Assembly: GCF_000330505.1 (NCBI RefSeq)
Contig: NW_004440193.1
Location: 30,508 to 94,507, forward strand
Reading direction: 5' to 3'
From: Entamoeba invadens IP1
Lineage: Eukaryota > Evosea > Mastigamoebida > Endamoebidae
DNA: 64,000 nucleotides
The notes beneath the pieces are model-generated. The model was not told the DNA's origin and made no database searches. It saw only the letters and a program-made list of their open reading frames with translations. Of this stretch, positions 54,417 through 63,443 are shown piece after piece. Numbering within the stretch: the stretch's first letter is position 1; every line of letters starts with the position of its first letter. Made by a program: the position numbers and the translations under genes.

Positions 54417-55506
54417 TTACGACCTATTCAGCATTTCATCTGGCAGAAACACAACACGTGCGAGCCGCGACTTTTTGGGGATGAAGTAGTATATATCATC
54501 ACCATTAGAAGGTAAAATCCATTGGAGACATTTTGCAAAGTAATCCTTGATGAGAGGTGTAAGAAAAGTGTTTGGAGTTAAATTGATATCATTGTCGAGG
54601 GGGTTTTCGATTGTCAACACCATGGGTTTGCTATAATCGATCCACCCCCTTGACTCCTTCTCGAAATAAGAACACGGTTTTCCAATGGAAATGCCATACC
54701 GCGTATAATCGAAGTCGTATCCAAAGTGTTGTAAGAATGTCACAAAGACACTTCCAAGGTCGGTATCTGGCTTTCCACCAGTGAACTTCCCTGTGTTGTA
54801 CATGTCGAGAAACGAATAGACCATAAGCGTGATCATAAATGTGTTGAGCCCCCCAGATATCACACTTGTAAATCCGCCTTGGTGCAATAAATATCTAACC
54901 AATATGACAAGTGGCCGTAGCATCACATTTTGGTGGCACAGCCTCCCTACTAATTTTGTAGTTTCTATTCCCATGGTGTTCTCCATTGAAATATCTACAT
55001 CTATGCCGTCTTGTGAACTCCGCAATTTAAGAAGGGGGACTCTTGCATATGGCAGCTGCAATACGGTAGTGCACACACAAGTGTTTGTGAGTGCGTCAGA
55101 TATAATCGGGAAAATGACATCGGGGGGAAATTGTAAGAAGTACCCCCCAAGAGACATGTCGACGTCGCTAAACGGGAACGACAAATTTGTTTTGTACGAT
55201 CCGTAGACAGTAATTGCGCTTGGGTTTCTCACCACAGAAAAGATTGCCTTTGGGGGGCATGTGTCGTTCTTTGTTATTGTGATAGAATCGATCACCTTTG
55301 ACACCTCGTCTATCACTCGCTTCTTTGTTTGTTTTTCTTGGAATGAGTCTTGTACATATTTTACAAAAAAAGGTGATGTCGTCGTGAAGGGAGATATTTT
55401 TATGTTGATTGAGCTTTTCAAGCCAAGGGGGTGTAGTTGTTATTTGTGGGCTTGGGAATGTTTTAAGAATTCCAAAAACGGGGTCTTGAGAAGATGTGCC
55501 AAACAT
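54417..55506 (-). CDS. Trf4/PAPD5-like poly(A) polymerase with a +1 homopolymer frameshift
   Basis: Two frames meet at a run of seven T (coding strand; 55365-55371); reading six T restores one frame of 362 residues. Before the run: TTTPPWLEKLNQHKNISLHD. After it: a helix (SFQEKQTKKRVIDEVSKVID), the nucleotidyltransferase core VYGSYKTNLSFPFSDVDMSL (G-S and D-x-D) with a third Asp in DGIDVDISM, then a PAP-associated region (GGLNTFMITLMVYSFL, GSVFVTFLQHFG). Trf4-type enzymes add short oligo(A)/(U) tails for RNA surveillance. The start chosen is the first in-frame ATG, 55506; the frame is open further upstream. The shift may be a base-call error, slippage or a real break. Confidence 0.7.
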
Positions 55507-55723
55507 TAAGTGTATCCAGTTTCCTTTGAGGTTTATGAAAGCAGGTGATCTTGACAAAAATGTTTTTCGGTCTATTTTCTATAATCAAAATAACTATTTT
55601 TATAATTCTTTTTACCTACATATCAACATCTACTTTTATATGTGAAAATAAGTTGATAAAGCGAATGTTTACAATAAAAACTCCTTTATAATTGATTGAA
55701 TAATAAAAATGTAGTAAATTTAA

Positions 55724-56035
55724 TTAAAGTGTCGATTTAACCAAGAGAATGAACAAGAAAAGAATGATGAGAGGCAAAAAGAGAAAACCAAGACACTTTG
55801 CCATGTTGAAATACGCCTGTGTGTTAGTGCTTGCTGCAGTCTCCGCGTTTGTTTGAACGTTTCTGTTTTTGTTGACTCGAATTAAAGAATTAAGAGTTAC
55901 TCGACTTTTGCAAATAGGACAATTTTCAGTTCTTCTTACCCACTCAGCAATACAGTCGTAACAAAAAGTGTGTCCACATGGCGTGACAGTACAGTCGACG
56001 ATGTCGTCGTAGCAAATTGAACATTGCTTATTCAT
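55724..56035 (-). CDS. Membrane-anchored RING E3 ligase (RNF5/RMA-like)
   Basis: 103 residues. A C3HC4 RING finger opens the protein: CSICYDDIVDCTVTPCGHTF, then CYDCIAEW and CPIC. A linker of ~45 residues leads to a C-terminal transmembrane helix (LGFLFLPLIILFLFILLV). This layout matches small ER-anchored E3 ligases such as RNF5/RMA1, which act in ER quality control. It is divergently arranged with the TEX261/SVP26-like gene, with 56 bp between the ATGs. Confidence 0.88.
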   Translation of the reverse strand: MNKQCSICYDDIVDCTVTPCGHTFCYDCIAEWVRRTENCPICKSRVTLNSLIRVNKNRNVQTNAETAASTNTQAYFNMAKCLGFLFLPLIILFLFILLVKSTL

Positions 56036-56091
56036 TTGTAGAAAAGATAAAATAAGATCTTTTTGGAACTTAAAAAGTAGAGAGGAGTTGC

Positions 56092-56664
56092 ATGTGGTTA
56101 TCCCTTTCGAGTATTATCAATTTTGTGTTGGATTACGGGTTTGCCCTTTTGGTGTTAGTTATTCTCGTTGGGTTTTGCGTTGCGAGTGGGATGTATGTCT
56201 TCTCACTTTTCGTTGAAGAACGCCCGTCACACGCCAAAATGATAGTCAAAATCCTCGTAGTAGGGTCATTATTGCAAACAATTCTTTGTCTTAGATTTAT
56301 CCCTTGGTATGTTGTGTGGATTAATATCATAGGACATATCATTTACTTAATGGTTTCCAACGAGATCCCATACATCAACTACACCTCCCCCATTTTCTTT
56401 GCGGGATGTGTTACTGCTGTCTCTTCACATCTTGCCTTTGCTATCCACTTCATCCTCTCACCACATTGGGAATTCTGGAGACTTCTCTTGGTGAACATTT
56501 ACACCCTTTGGACAGTCCCTCTGTTGTTGGTGTGCTCAGCAGTTACGGCCCCTGAGGCTCTTGTTGGGGCTGGTGAAGACGAAAACGTACATAGAAGCTT
56601 ATTTGCTCGAATGCTTAAAAAGCTCTTTGGTAAAGCCGCTGCCTTCGTAGAAAAAATGAATTGA
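56092..56664 (+). CDS. SVP26/TEX261-family Golgi membrane protein
   Basis: 190 residues with four or five transmembrane segments. The pattern matches the SVP26/TEX261 family: an opening helix, VASGMYVFSLFVEERPSHAK (family: AAGLYYLAELIEEYT..), YINYTSPIFFAGCVTAVSSH and LAFAIHF, and a final VPLLLVCSAVTAPEAL stretch. In yeast, SVP26 is a COPII cargo adaptor that keeps glycosyltransferases in the early Golgi. The C-terminal tail is basic (RMLKKLFGKAAAFVEKMN). The start is the first ATG after the shared 56-bp intergenic region. Confidence 0.78.
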   Translation: MWLSLSSIINFVLDYGFALLVLVILVGFCVASGMYVFSLFVEERPSHAKMIVKILVVGSLLQTILCLRFIPWYVVWINIIGHIIYLMVSNEIPYINYTSPIFFAGCVTAVSSHLAFAIHFILSPHWEFWRLLLVNIYTLWTVPLLLVCSAVTAPEALVGAGEDENVHRSLFARMLKKLFGKAAAFVEKMN

Positions 56665-56760
56665 TTTTTTACTATTTCATGTTATAAGAAAGTATAAAAT
56701 ATAGTTTTTTGGTGTGTAAAAGGAAACTTAACTTTAAAAAAAAGAGTAACTCGAAAAAAA

Positions 56761-57735
56761 ATGGTGTTGTGTGTTGTTCTTCTGTTTGTTATAGTCAGCG
56801 CGTATCCGCCGCCTGTTCAAATTAAAGACGAAATTCAGATTCTTCAAAACGTGACGAAGAATTCTATTATTCAGAATCACATGAAATATACAAAAAGAGA
56901 TACAAATCGACACGGAATCCCAATATACGCAAGGGTCGCAAAGTATCACGAAAGAACACAAACAACACTTCCTATTTTTGCACATAAATTCAAAGGAATC
57001 TTTTTCGAAGAAATTGTTATTCGATCTATTAACGACAAGATTGTCATTCAAGACAACAACCCATATAAAAAAGTGGTTTTCAACGCTTCAAATTACGTTG
57101 TTTTAAAGACGGAGCTGGATTACATCACATTTTCCGAAGATATTTATAGAGAGTTGTGGGGGTTTCTCAGCTTTTATCAAGGCGTCTTATTTGACTCAAC
57201 AATTCCAACAGATTTTGTTGTTCAAGCAACAAACAAATTCCCAAAGATGTTCGATTCTTTCAAACTCATAACAACTGATGATGACCCCAAACCATTTTTG
57301 AGGATATGTAAAGCTGTTTTCATTGACACACAGTTTTACGACAAACGGGCAGTGTCGTACCAACCTCTACAACCACTCGCCTGGATAGAAAATTCATACA
57401 ATTTGAAGTTTGACAGTTCTATTAAGAACGGAGGGTTTGTTTTGGATTTCGAAGGGAAGACATACTGCAAACATAGTACAACCCATACCGCAAATACCGC
57501 TTTTCTTCTCTTCATTAAAAAACTGAATGTTACTTTCACATACCACAAGGCATCACATGAACACTCTTGTGAAGCTGAAATAAAAAGCGATAAATTCATG
57601 GACGATTTCTGTACTACAAATTACCCCACCCCATTTTCAATTAATGAGAAACTCGGACTCGCACAAAAAATCAATTGTTCTGTGCTTTGCAGTGATTTTG
57701 GTGCTGCCCTCGACTTCTTTTTTGACGTTTTATGA
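56761..57735 (+). CDS. Secreted or lumenal protein of unknown family
   Basis: 324 residues from ATG at 56761. The first ~14 residues are a signal peptide (MVLCVVLLFVIVSA). Several N-glycosylation sequons (NVT, NAS, NCS) lie downstream, along with six or seven Cys residues clustered in the last third (FCTTNYP, INCSVLCSDF). There is no C-terminal hydrophobic anchor longer than ~8 residues, so it is probably secreted. I recognise no domain. It is codirectional with the SVP26-like gene, about 100 bp downstream. Confidence 0.65.
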   Translation: MVLCVVLLFVIVSAYPPPVQIKDEIQILQNVTKNSIIQNHMKYTKRDTNRHGIPIYARVAKYHERTQTTLPIFAHKFKGIFFEEIVIRSINDKIVIQDNNPYKKVVFNASNYVVLKTELDYITFSEDIYRELWGFLSFYQGVLFDSTIPTDFVVQATNKFPKMFDSFKLITTDDDPKPFLRICKAVFIDTQFYDKRAVSYQPLQPLAWIENSYNLKFDSSIKNGGFVLDFEGKTYCKHSTTHTANTAFLLFIKKLNVTFTYHKASHEHSCEAEIKSDKFMDDFCTTNYPTPFSINEKLGLAQKINCSVLCSDFGAALDFFFDVL

Positions 57736-57835
57736 TTTACTTTAGTTGTATAGTTCATTGAAAAGTTATAAAAATTGGTGGAATTCTACTAATAATAAAA
57801 AATAAGTTATATAAGAACTTTAAAACCAAAGAGTG

Positions 57836-58488
57836 ATGTCGAAACCACGGCCACCTAAGAGTGTACGAACAAAACAACAATTTGTGGCAGTTGCAAAATT
57901 AAAGCTTGCTGTGGCACACCCCGAGTTGGTTGAATTCCACGACGCAAACTCACGTGAACCCGAGTTGTTAATCGAGTTGAAGTCGATGAAAAATGCTGTT
58001 CCAATCCCACAACATTGGTGTCAACGGAAACGGTTCTTGTCAGGGAGGAGAGAAAAAGAAGCGTACCGATTGCCTGACTACATCGAAGCAACTGGTGTAG
58101 GACAACTTCGGCAGGCATATCTTGATCAGGAACAAGACCTCAAAATGAAACAGAAGATGCGCGAGAAGATGCGTCCAAAGACGGTTGGTTGCATCGATTA
58201 CCAAATTCTGTACGACGCTTTCTTCAAAAACCAGAAAAAGGAGAAAATGACGCAATTTGGCGAACTTTACTTTGATGGGAAGGACGAACAGAAGTACACG
58301 GGAACACCATTTAAACTCTCATCACAACTGAGAGTTTGTTATTATTTCCTTTTTTTTGAAAAACAACTGACACACAGGAGGCGCTTGGAATTGGAGAAAC
58401 ACAAACACCCCCTTGGGCTGATGCAATGCGTACTTACGGCCCACCACCCGCTTACACTGATTTGATTGCTGAACTCAATAATTCGTAA
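57836..58488 (+). CDS. Minimal SF3B2 (SAP145/Cus1) splicing factor, two exons
   Basis: Exon 1 57836-58333, intron 58334-58377 (44 nt, GTTTGT...CACAG), exon 2 58378-58488; 202 residues. The DUF382 core is clear: VAVAKLKLAVAHPELVEFHD, LLIELKSMKNAVPIPQHWCQ, KRFLSGRREKEAYRLPDYIE, DYQILYDAFF. The PSP motif follows and exon 2 supplies its end: LREALGIGETQTPPWADAMR, YGPPPAY. SF3B2 sits in the U2 snRNP and binds SF3B4 and pre-mRNA near the branch point. It is far shorter than human (895) or yeast (436) forms, lacking the SAP and Pro/Glu-rich regions. Confidence 0.9.
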
Positions 58489-58734
58489 ATATCGACACCT
58501 TAAAAATCTTATTTACTCTTTTAAATAATTAAAGAAACAAGGCTTTTAACATTCTTGTTCAATATAATATAAACATATTTTTTAATGGTATAAAAAGGAA
58601 CCTATTCTTTTTTGGTAATTTTAATTATATAAAATAGTTTCAAAAATTGAATAATAGAAGTAATTACAACCATAATAAACGAAAAAGACAAGTGTTTGGA
58701 AAAGTAGATCAAAAAGAACTGAAAAATTGAAGCA

Positions 58735-59367
58735 ATGCTTGTGTTAAGTCTTCTGTTTGTTTCAGTATTTGCAGACTGCAAAATACGAGGCGTTGATTAT
58801 TCCAAGTTGACCCGCAAATCAAACGACCCATATCATATCTCATTCCCCGAATTTGAAGCAAAATTCAACGTCTGTGGTGATGTTGACGGACTTGGAAATG
58901 CTGCGACTGGGTCTTCAGGTGCAAAGGTCTACTCTCTTGGGCTTGTCCAAAAACAAGAGGCTATCACCGACAATAACGGAAATGGGTTTAAATACACAGG
59001 TGGAGATACCTGTAAAGCAGGCTTCAAGTGGTCGTCGACTGTGTATCTGGAGTGTCAAGACATTCCTGAGGACAAATATGAGGTGATGAATTTGGTTGTC
59101 GACAAATGTTACGTTGAATTTAAAATCAAAGGACCTGGTGCTTGCGCCTCGGACGAAGTCCCTAAAGAAAAATTGGCGACGATGTGGATTGTTTTCATTT
59201 GCATTGTCTGTTTATTGGCAATTATTTTTGCTGTGTTTGGTATTTGGTGTCTCATCAACTTTTTGGTGGGAAGAAGAGGTGCAGCCATTTTGCCTCTTTA
59301 TGCTATAATACACAAACCAAACGAATTGCCAGTGAGCGGGGAAGGCGAGAAGAAAAACTTGATCTAA
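58735..59367 (+). CDS. MRH-domain type I membrane protein (M6P-receptor/Atg27-like)
   Basis: 210 residues: a short signal peptide (MLVLSLLFVSVFA), a lumenal MRH-like domain of about 130 residues with the family's Cys layout (FNVCGDV, YTGGDTCKAGFKWSSTVYLE with a following Cys, then KCYVEFKIKGPGACA), a transmembrane helix (ATMWIVFICIVCLLAIIFAV) and a ~35-residue cytosolic tail. MRH domains bind mannose-containing glycans; relatives sort lysosomal enzymes or act in autophagy. The R-x-Q-E-x-x-Y binding residues are not certain by eye, so sugar binding is inference. Confidence 0.75.
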   Translation: MLVLSLLFVSVFADCKIRGVDYSKLTRKSNDPYHISFPEFEAKFNVCGDVDGLGNAATGSSGAKVYSLGLVQKQEAITDNNGNGFKYTGGDTCKAGFKWSSTVYLECQDIPEDKYEVMNLVVDKCYVEFKIKGPGACASDEVPKEKLATMWIVFICIVCLLAIIFAVFGIWCLINFLVGRRGAAILPLYAIIHKPNELPVSGEGEKKNLI

Positions 59368-59478
59368 TCTGTGCCACATTCAATTTACTATTACTTATCA
59401 TTTGTTTCTAGTCATCGTTTTTCAACAAATTTGTTCTTGCATAAAAAGATAGGAAAGAGTCAATTGATACAGAATAAC

Positions 59479-60174
59479 TTACTTTTTTGTTTCCTTTTTA
59501 AACTCGTTGGCAAGATTCACCTCACAAATACGGTTGGCTATTTCACTCAAGACAGAATCTACAACAGACCTACACGTGTCTGTTGTTACTTTTCTTGTGA
59601 TCCTCTTCGCTTCAACAGAAGGCTCTTTCCTTGGCTTAAAAACCTCTTTGTTTTTTGTGGTTTCGATTGGTAAAGGAGGTAAATCATCGTCTGAGACGTT
59701 GATGTCATCTTCAATTTTTTTCTGAATTGTTGACAAAAAGTGAGTGTCTTGTTTGAGAGAAAGACCAATAAAAAAGAAAAGAGGTTTATCTGTGTACTCT
59801 TTGTGCTGCTCTGTAAAATGCTTGTAAAGTTTATTGTTTTGAAGAAACGAGTTGGCGAAAACTGCTTTTCGTGGGTTAGTCAGTTGACAAATCAAACAAA
59901 CGGGTTTTTGGACTGAATTTTCCGTGATATAGGAGAACCCATATTGGAGAAAATAGTTCTGATATTTTCTGACGCGCTTTGTTTTAACTTGTTGCTCGCT
60001 GTGGTTTGGCTTTGGGGCCTTTCTCAACGGTGAAACTCTCTGGTCTTCGAAATTTCTTGATTTTGAGTCATCAGTGAGTTCAACAGTTTCATGAGAAGAT
60101 GAGTTAAATGTTTGTGGTTGATCAGCGAATTCTTTGTTTTGTGGCGTGCATATCATTTCCATAAAGTTTACCAT
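59479..60174 (-). CDS. BED-finger protein of hAT-transposase ancestry
   Basis: 231 residues. Residues ~68-135 match the N-terminal zinc-finger region of ZBED5/FAM200-type proteins: RKYQNYFLQYGFSYI, KPVCLICQLTNP (CxxC), NKLYKHFTEQHKEYTDKPLF (H-x-x-x-x-H). This matches the hAT-derived BED finger found at the start of domesticated transposases. The catalytic RNase H-fold part is absent, and no continuing frame is seen downstream. The rest is polar and basic. It may be a DNA-binding regulator derived from a transposon, or the 5' remnant of one; an intact ORF with host-like codon use favours the former. Confidence 0.75.
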   Translation of the reverse strand: MVNFMEMICTPQNKEFADQPQTFNSSSHETVELTDDSKSRNFEDQRVSPLRKAPKPNHSEQQVKTKRVRKYQNYFLQYGFSYITENSVQKPVCLICQLTNPRKAVFANSFLQNNKLYKHFTEQHKEYTDKPLFFFIGLSLKQDTHFLSTIQKKIEDDINVSDDDLPPLPIETTKNKEVFKPRKEPSVEAKRITRKVTTDTCRSVVDSVLSEIANRICEVNLANEFKKETKK

Positions 60175-60505
60175 TTTGAGTTATATTCAGTTATTTTTGA
60201 TGTTTTGATTTATTTTTGCAATACATTTACTTTTCTACAAAGTTTAAGGATTATCTTTTAATTTATATTATTAATTTGTGTACTATAATATAACTATTAT
60301 TTTAGTTATAAGTTACCAACTTTACAATAGTTCTTTTAAGTTTTTACAAATAATTTTTTTCAATGTTTAACTTAATTGAGAAATTGTTTTGGTGAAAAAA
60401 AGGGTTTTATAAGACTCAAATATAAAAAAATGAAAGAAAGAAATAAAAGGGAAACACAGTAATAGTATTAAATTTTTTAATGAAATGATTATAGAAAAAT
60501 ATCAG
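60175..60505. other. Divergent spacer between BED-finger and METTL genes
   Basis: 330 bp, AT-rich; it serves two divergent genes. No other feature seen. Confidence 0.45.
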
Positions 60506-61298
60506 ATGGCTGAACCAAGTAGTGGTGTGCTACCAGAGAAAATTTATGGTTTGTTGTAATGAACGAATAAAAACACTCTAATTTTCAGACCGCCACGAAA
60601 AGCGCGCTAACGTGTTTTGGGATAAGTTCTACAAAAAGCGGCGAGGGTTTATTGCTTCTTCAAAAGAGCGAAATTGGATGTGTAGAGAATTTAAAGAAAT
60701 TGTGTATGACCCACGAGACACTATTGATGTGTTTGAAATTGGGTGTGGTCTTGGGAATTCAATGGTCCCTCTTTTGAGGGTTAATCCATCTCTTAAGTTT
60801 TATGCGTGTGATATTGCACAGAGTGCTGTTGAAGTCGTGAAAAAAGACGAATACCTACATGACTACTTAACAGCATTTGTGCATGATGTCACTTTACCGA
60901 TTCCCCAAGAAGTAATGCCATCATTTTCCGTCGACTATTTGTTACTTGTGTTTGTGCTCTCCACCATTTCACCAACAAAATTTATGACAACCCTCAAAAA
61001 CTTGGACGAGGTATTAAGGCCAAACGGGGTGTTTTTTTTCAGAGATTACGGGATGGGCGACATGAAACAGGAAATATTCGAGAATCGTGGGAACAAACTG
61101 TCAGAGAGGTTTTATTTAAGACAAGATGGAACACGAATTTATTTCTTTTCATTGGAAGAGACACAGAACTTTAGAAAGGAATTGAATTACGATATTATCG
61201 AGGAAAAAATGGTTACAAACACAAACATCAATCACAAGAAGCAACTTACAATGGTCAGGAAATACATTCAAGCCAAGTGGCGGAAGCCAACAAAATAA
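60506..61298 (+). CDS. METTL6/Trm140-type RNA methyltransferase, two exons
   Basis: Exon 1 60506-60548, intron 60549-60588 (40 nt, GTTTGT...TTCAG), exon 2 60589-61298; 250 residues. The start and splice give MAEPSSGVLPEKIYDRHEK, then WDKFYKKRR. SAM motif I is FEIGCGLGNSMVPLLR, followed by FYACDIAQSAVEVVK, AFVHDVTLP, LLVFVLSTISPTKF, FFRDYGMGDMKQ, and FYLRQDGTRIYFFS. These are the signatures of METTL2/6/8-family enzymes, which make 3-methylcytidine at position 32 of tRNAs. The 250-residue length fits METTL6 (~284). Confidence 0.9.
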
Positions 61299-61513
61299 CA
61301 CCATCTCGATTATGTGGGGTGTGTTTTGCTTGAGTTAAGATAATTTAGTTTTTAAACTATTATTTGTTATTTTCGAAGTTGTGTTACAAGTCATATTTCT
61401 TGTTTTTCTTAATATCTGAAAATTAAGGAGCCTATCCGCAATACCCGAAGTAATCACAAAAATTTATTAACATAGGTTTAAAAAACAGTAAAAAGTCATC
61501 ACAAAGTTTAAAT

Positions 61514-61885
61514 TTAATTACCAGCCATCTTGAGAGCAAAGCCAGAAACAATTGGGAAAGCAACAAATTCTTGGGACTGAGCTTTGATAAGAGCCATAAC
61601 CCAGTTGAAGACCCAAATGCAGAACCAGATCAAAGATATAATCGCACAGAGAATACCAAAAATGGTTGCAACAACTCCACCCACTCTGCAGATCGCACCA
61701 AAGATTACCATGATTACCCACATAATACAGTAGATAATACCCCAAATTATTGCGTTTGCTCCATGGGCTTTGCAGTATGTATTGGTCTTTTCTAATAAAA
61801 AGACAATGAGACCTCCAATTAAGCCAAAGAACTCTGCGAGAAAAGACTCGACTATTACTGGTAATCCACAAGATGTGTCACTCAT
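61514..61885 (-). CDS. Small four-helix membrane protein (Tic20/DUF4870-like)
   Basis: 123 residues with about three or four hydrophobic helices: FFGLIGGLIVFLLE, NAIIWGIIYCIMWVIMVIFG, VVATIFGILCAIISLIWFCI. After the first helix comes LEKTNTYCKAHGANAII, comparable to the 'v.fHA.Q' motif of DUF4870/Tic20-like proteins. The ends are short and polar. Families of this type occur in bacteria and plastids; a host role here is unknown. The assignment rests on pattern only. Confidence 0.55.
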   Translation of the reverse strand: MSDTSCGLPVIVESFLAEFFGLIGGLIVFLLEKTNTYCKAHGANAIIWGIIYCIMWVIMVIFGAICRVGGVVATIFGILCAIISLIWFCIWVFNWVMALIKAQSQEFVAFPIVSGFALKMAGN

Positions 61886-63443
61886 TTTATTTTTTAGTTC
61901 GACTGCAGTTATTAATTATTTTTTTGTATTATATTTATTATATATAGTTATTTTATAATTTTAGAATGGTTTAAAAAGTGTCTCTTTTACTTGATAATGG
62001 TGTTATCTCAAAAAATAACTAAAAAACATGATTTGACATAATTTGCTTTTGAAAAAGTATATAATATTCATATAATAATTTTTTATAAATATGTTTTAGT
62101 AACGAAAGTGGAAAAAAACAAACGTATGAAATTGTGTTTTGAAACGTCATTTATTTCTAAATTAATTTTCAAGAACCAATATCGAAAAAATAACCTGTTT
62201 ATTTTTTTCCTTGGCAAATTCGCCTTATTTTTACCATTGATAATACTTTACCCGTTTTTTCTTGAAAACAGACCTAATATAACCAAGTTTATAAAAACAG
62301 AAAAATGAGTATTGGGATAGTAAAATTTTACTATTATGAATAAGTTATTTACAAAAAATATAGAGGGCGAAAATAACCGCTGGTTTGAAAAACCTCTGGG
62401 ATCTAAGAACTAGCATTGTCTGGTAAAGGTTGGAATTTCAATAAAAAAACAAAAACGTCAAAAACGTTGTATAATTGCGTATTGACATAAAAGTTGATTT
62501 TGCCTCTGAAATTTCATTCATTGTTATAATAAATTTTGTTAGTCTTTTTTAATAAATAATTTCCCGAAATATGGCCAAATGAAAAGCCAAAAATAAAAAC
62601 CATTAAAAATAAGAAATAATGGCGTAATTAAAACGAAATGTTAGCCAAACTTTGCACTAATTAATGGGATAGAAAAAAACTGTTGTTGTGTAAAAACCCG
62701 TTTTTAACATGAAAATACTAATAACATATCAAACAAAAAACAAGTAAAACAATAATTTTTAATTGTAAAACTTGTGTTATTTTATTTATTTGTAAAACAC
62801 AAGAGGAAATAAAACAGGAGAAATATAATGTTTGATTCTATTCTGAAACAACCCTCAAATGTCAGCATGTAAATGATGTTTGAAAGTGTTCAGTTCAATA
62901 AAGAGCTCTTGTTAAACTTCTGGTTGTAGTGAATAAAATAGTTGCGAATATTGTTTGTGAAAAAATAAAGAGTATTGCCAACTGAATAGAATTTCCAAAT
63001 AGTTAAACCAAAGACTAAAACGAAAGTTCATAGTAGGTTTTTATATCGTAAAAATAATAAGTCAATGTTAATTGTAGAGAACATTGTTGATAGTCATTAA
63101 TATGCAAATTAAAAACATGGAATTGTTTTAATCATATAAATTTTATATTTCACGTATTTAGCAACAGATACAAGCACAATATATTATTATAATTGTTATT
63201 ACAATAGTAATATTATATAGTAAAATCAACAGATATAAATTCTCAGAAATAATGTCATTGTTTCGAAAACTCGACAATAGGCGAGTGGCCCACTTACCTT
63301 GTTTATTGCCACAGATTTTAATTGTTTTGGAATTAATTATTATTAAACTTTATTAAACTATCGTTTACTCGCCACCCAATTATTATATTCAAAATGGTTC
63401 AATTATAATAATATTTTTTTGTTTTTTGAAAAACAAATAAAAG
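61886..63443. other. 1.6 kb AT-rich spacer before the protease gene
   Basis: No credible gene; short ORFs here start at non-ATG codons. Near 63278-63370 two GC-richer patches (GGCGAGTGG and CTCGCCACC) stand out. They may be remnants of the element that carries the Ulp1-like protease. Confidence 0.5.

Noticed and set aside
62540..62660. Possible third, decayed copy of the TTAA-flanked MITE
   Set aside because: Some shared words (ccaaaaa, atggcgt) but no terminal repeats and no TTAA pair; could be AT-rich chance similarity.
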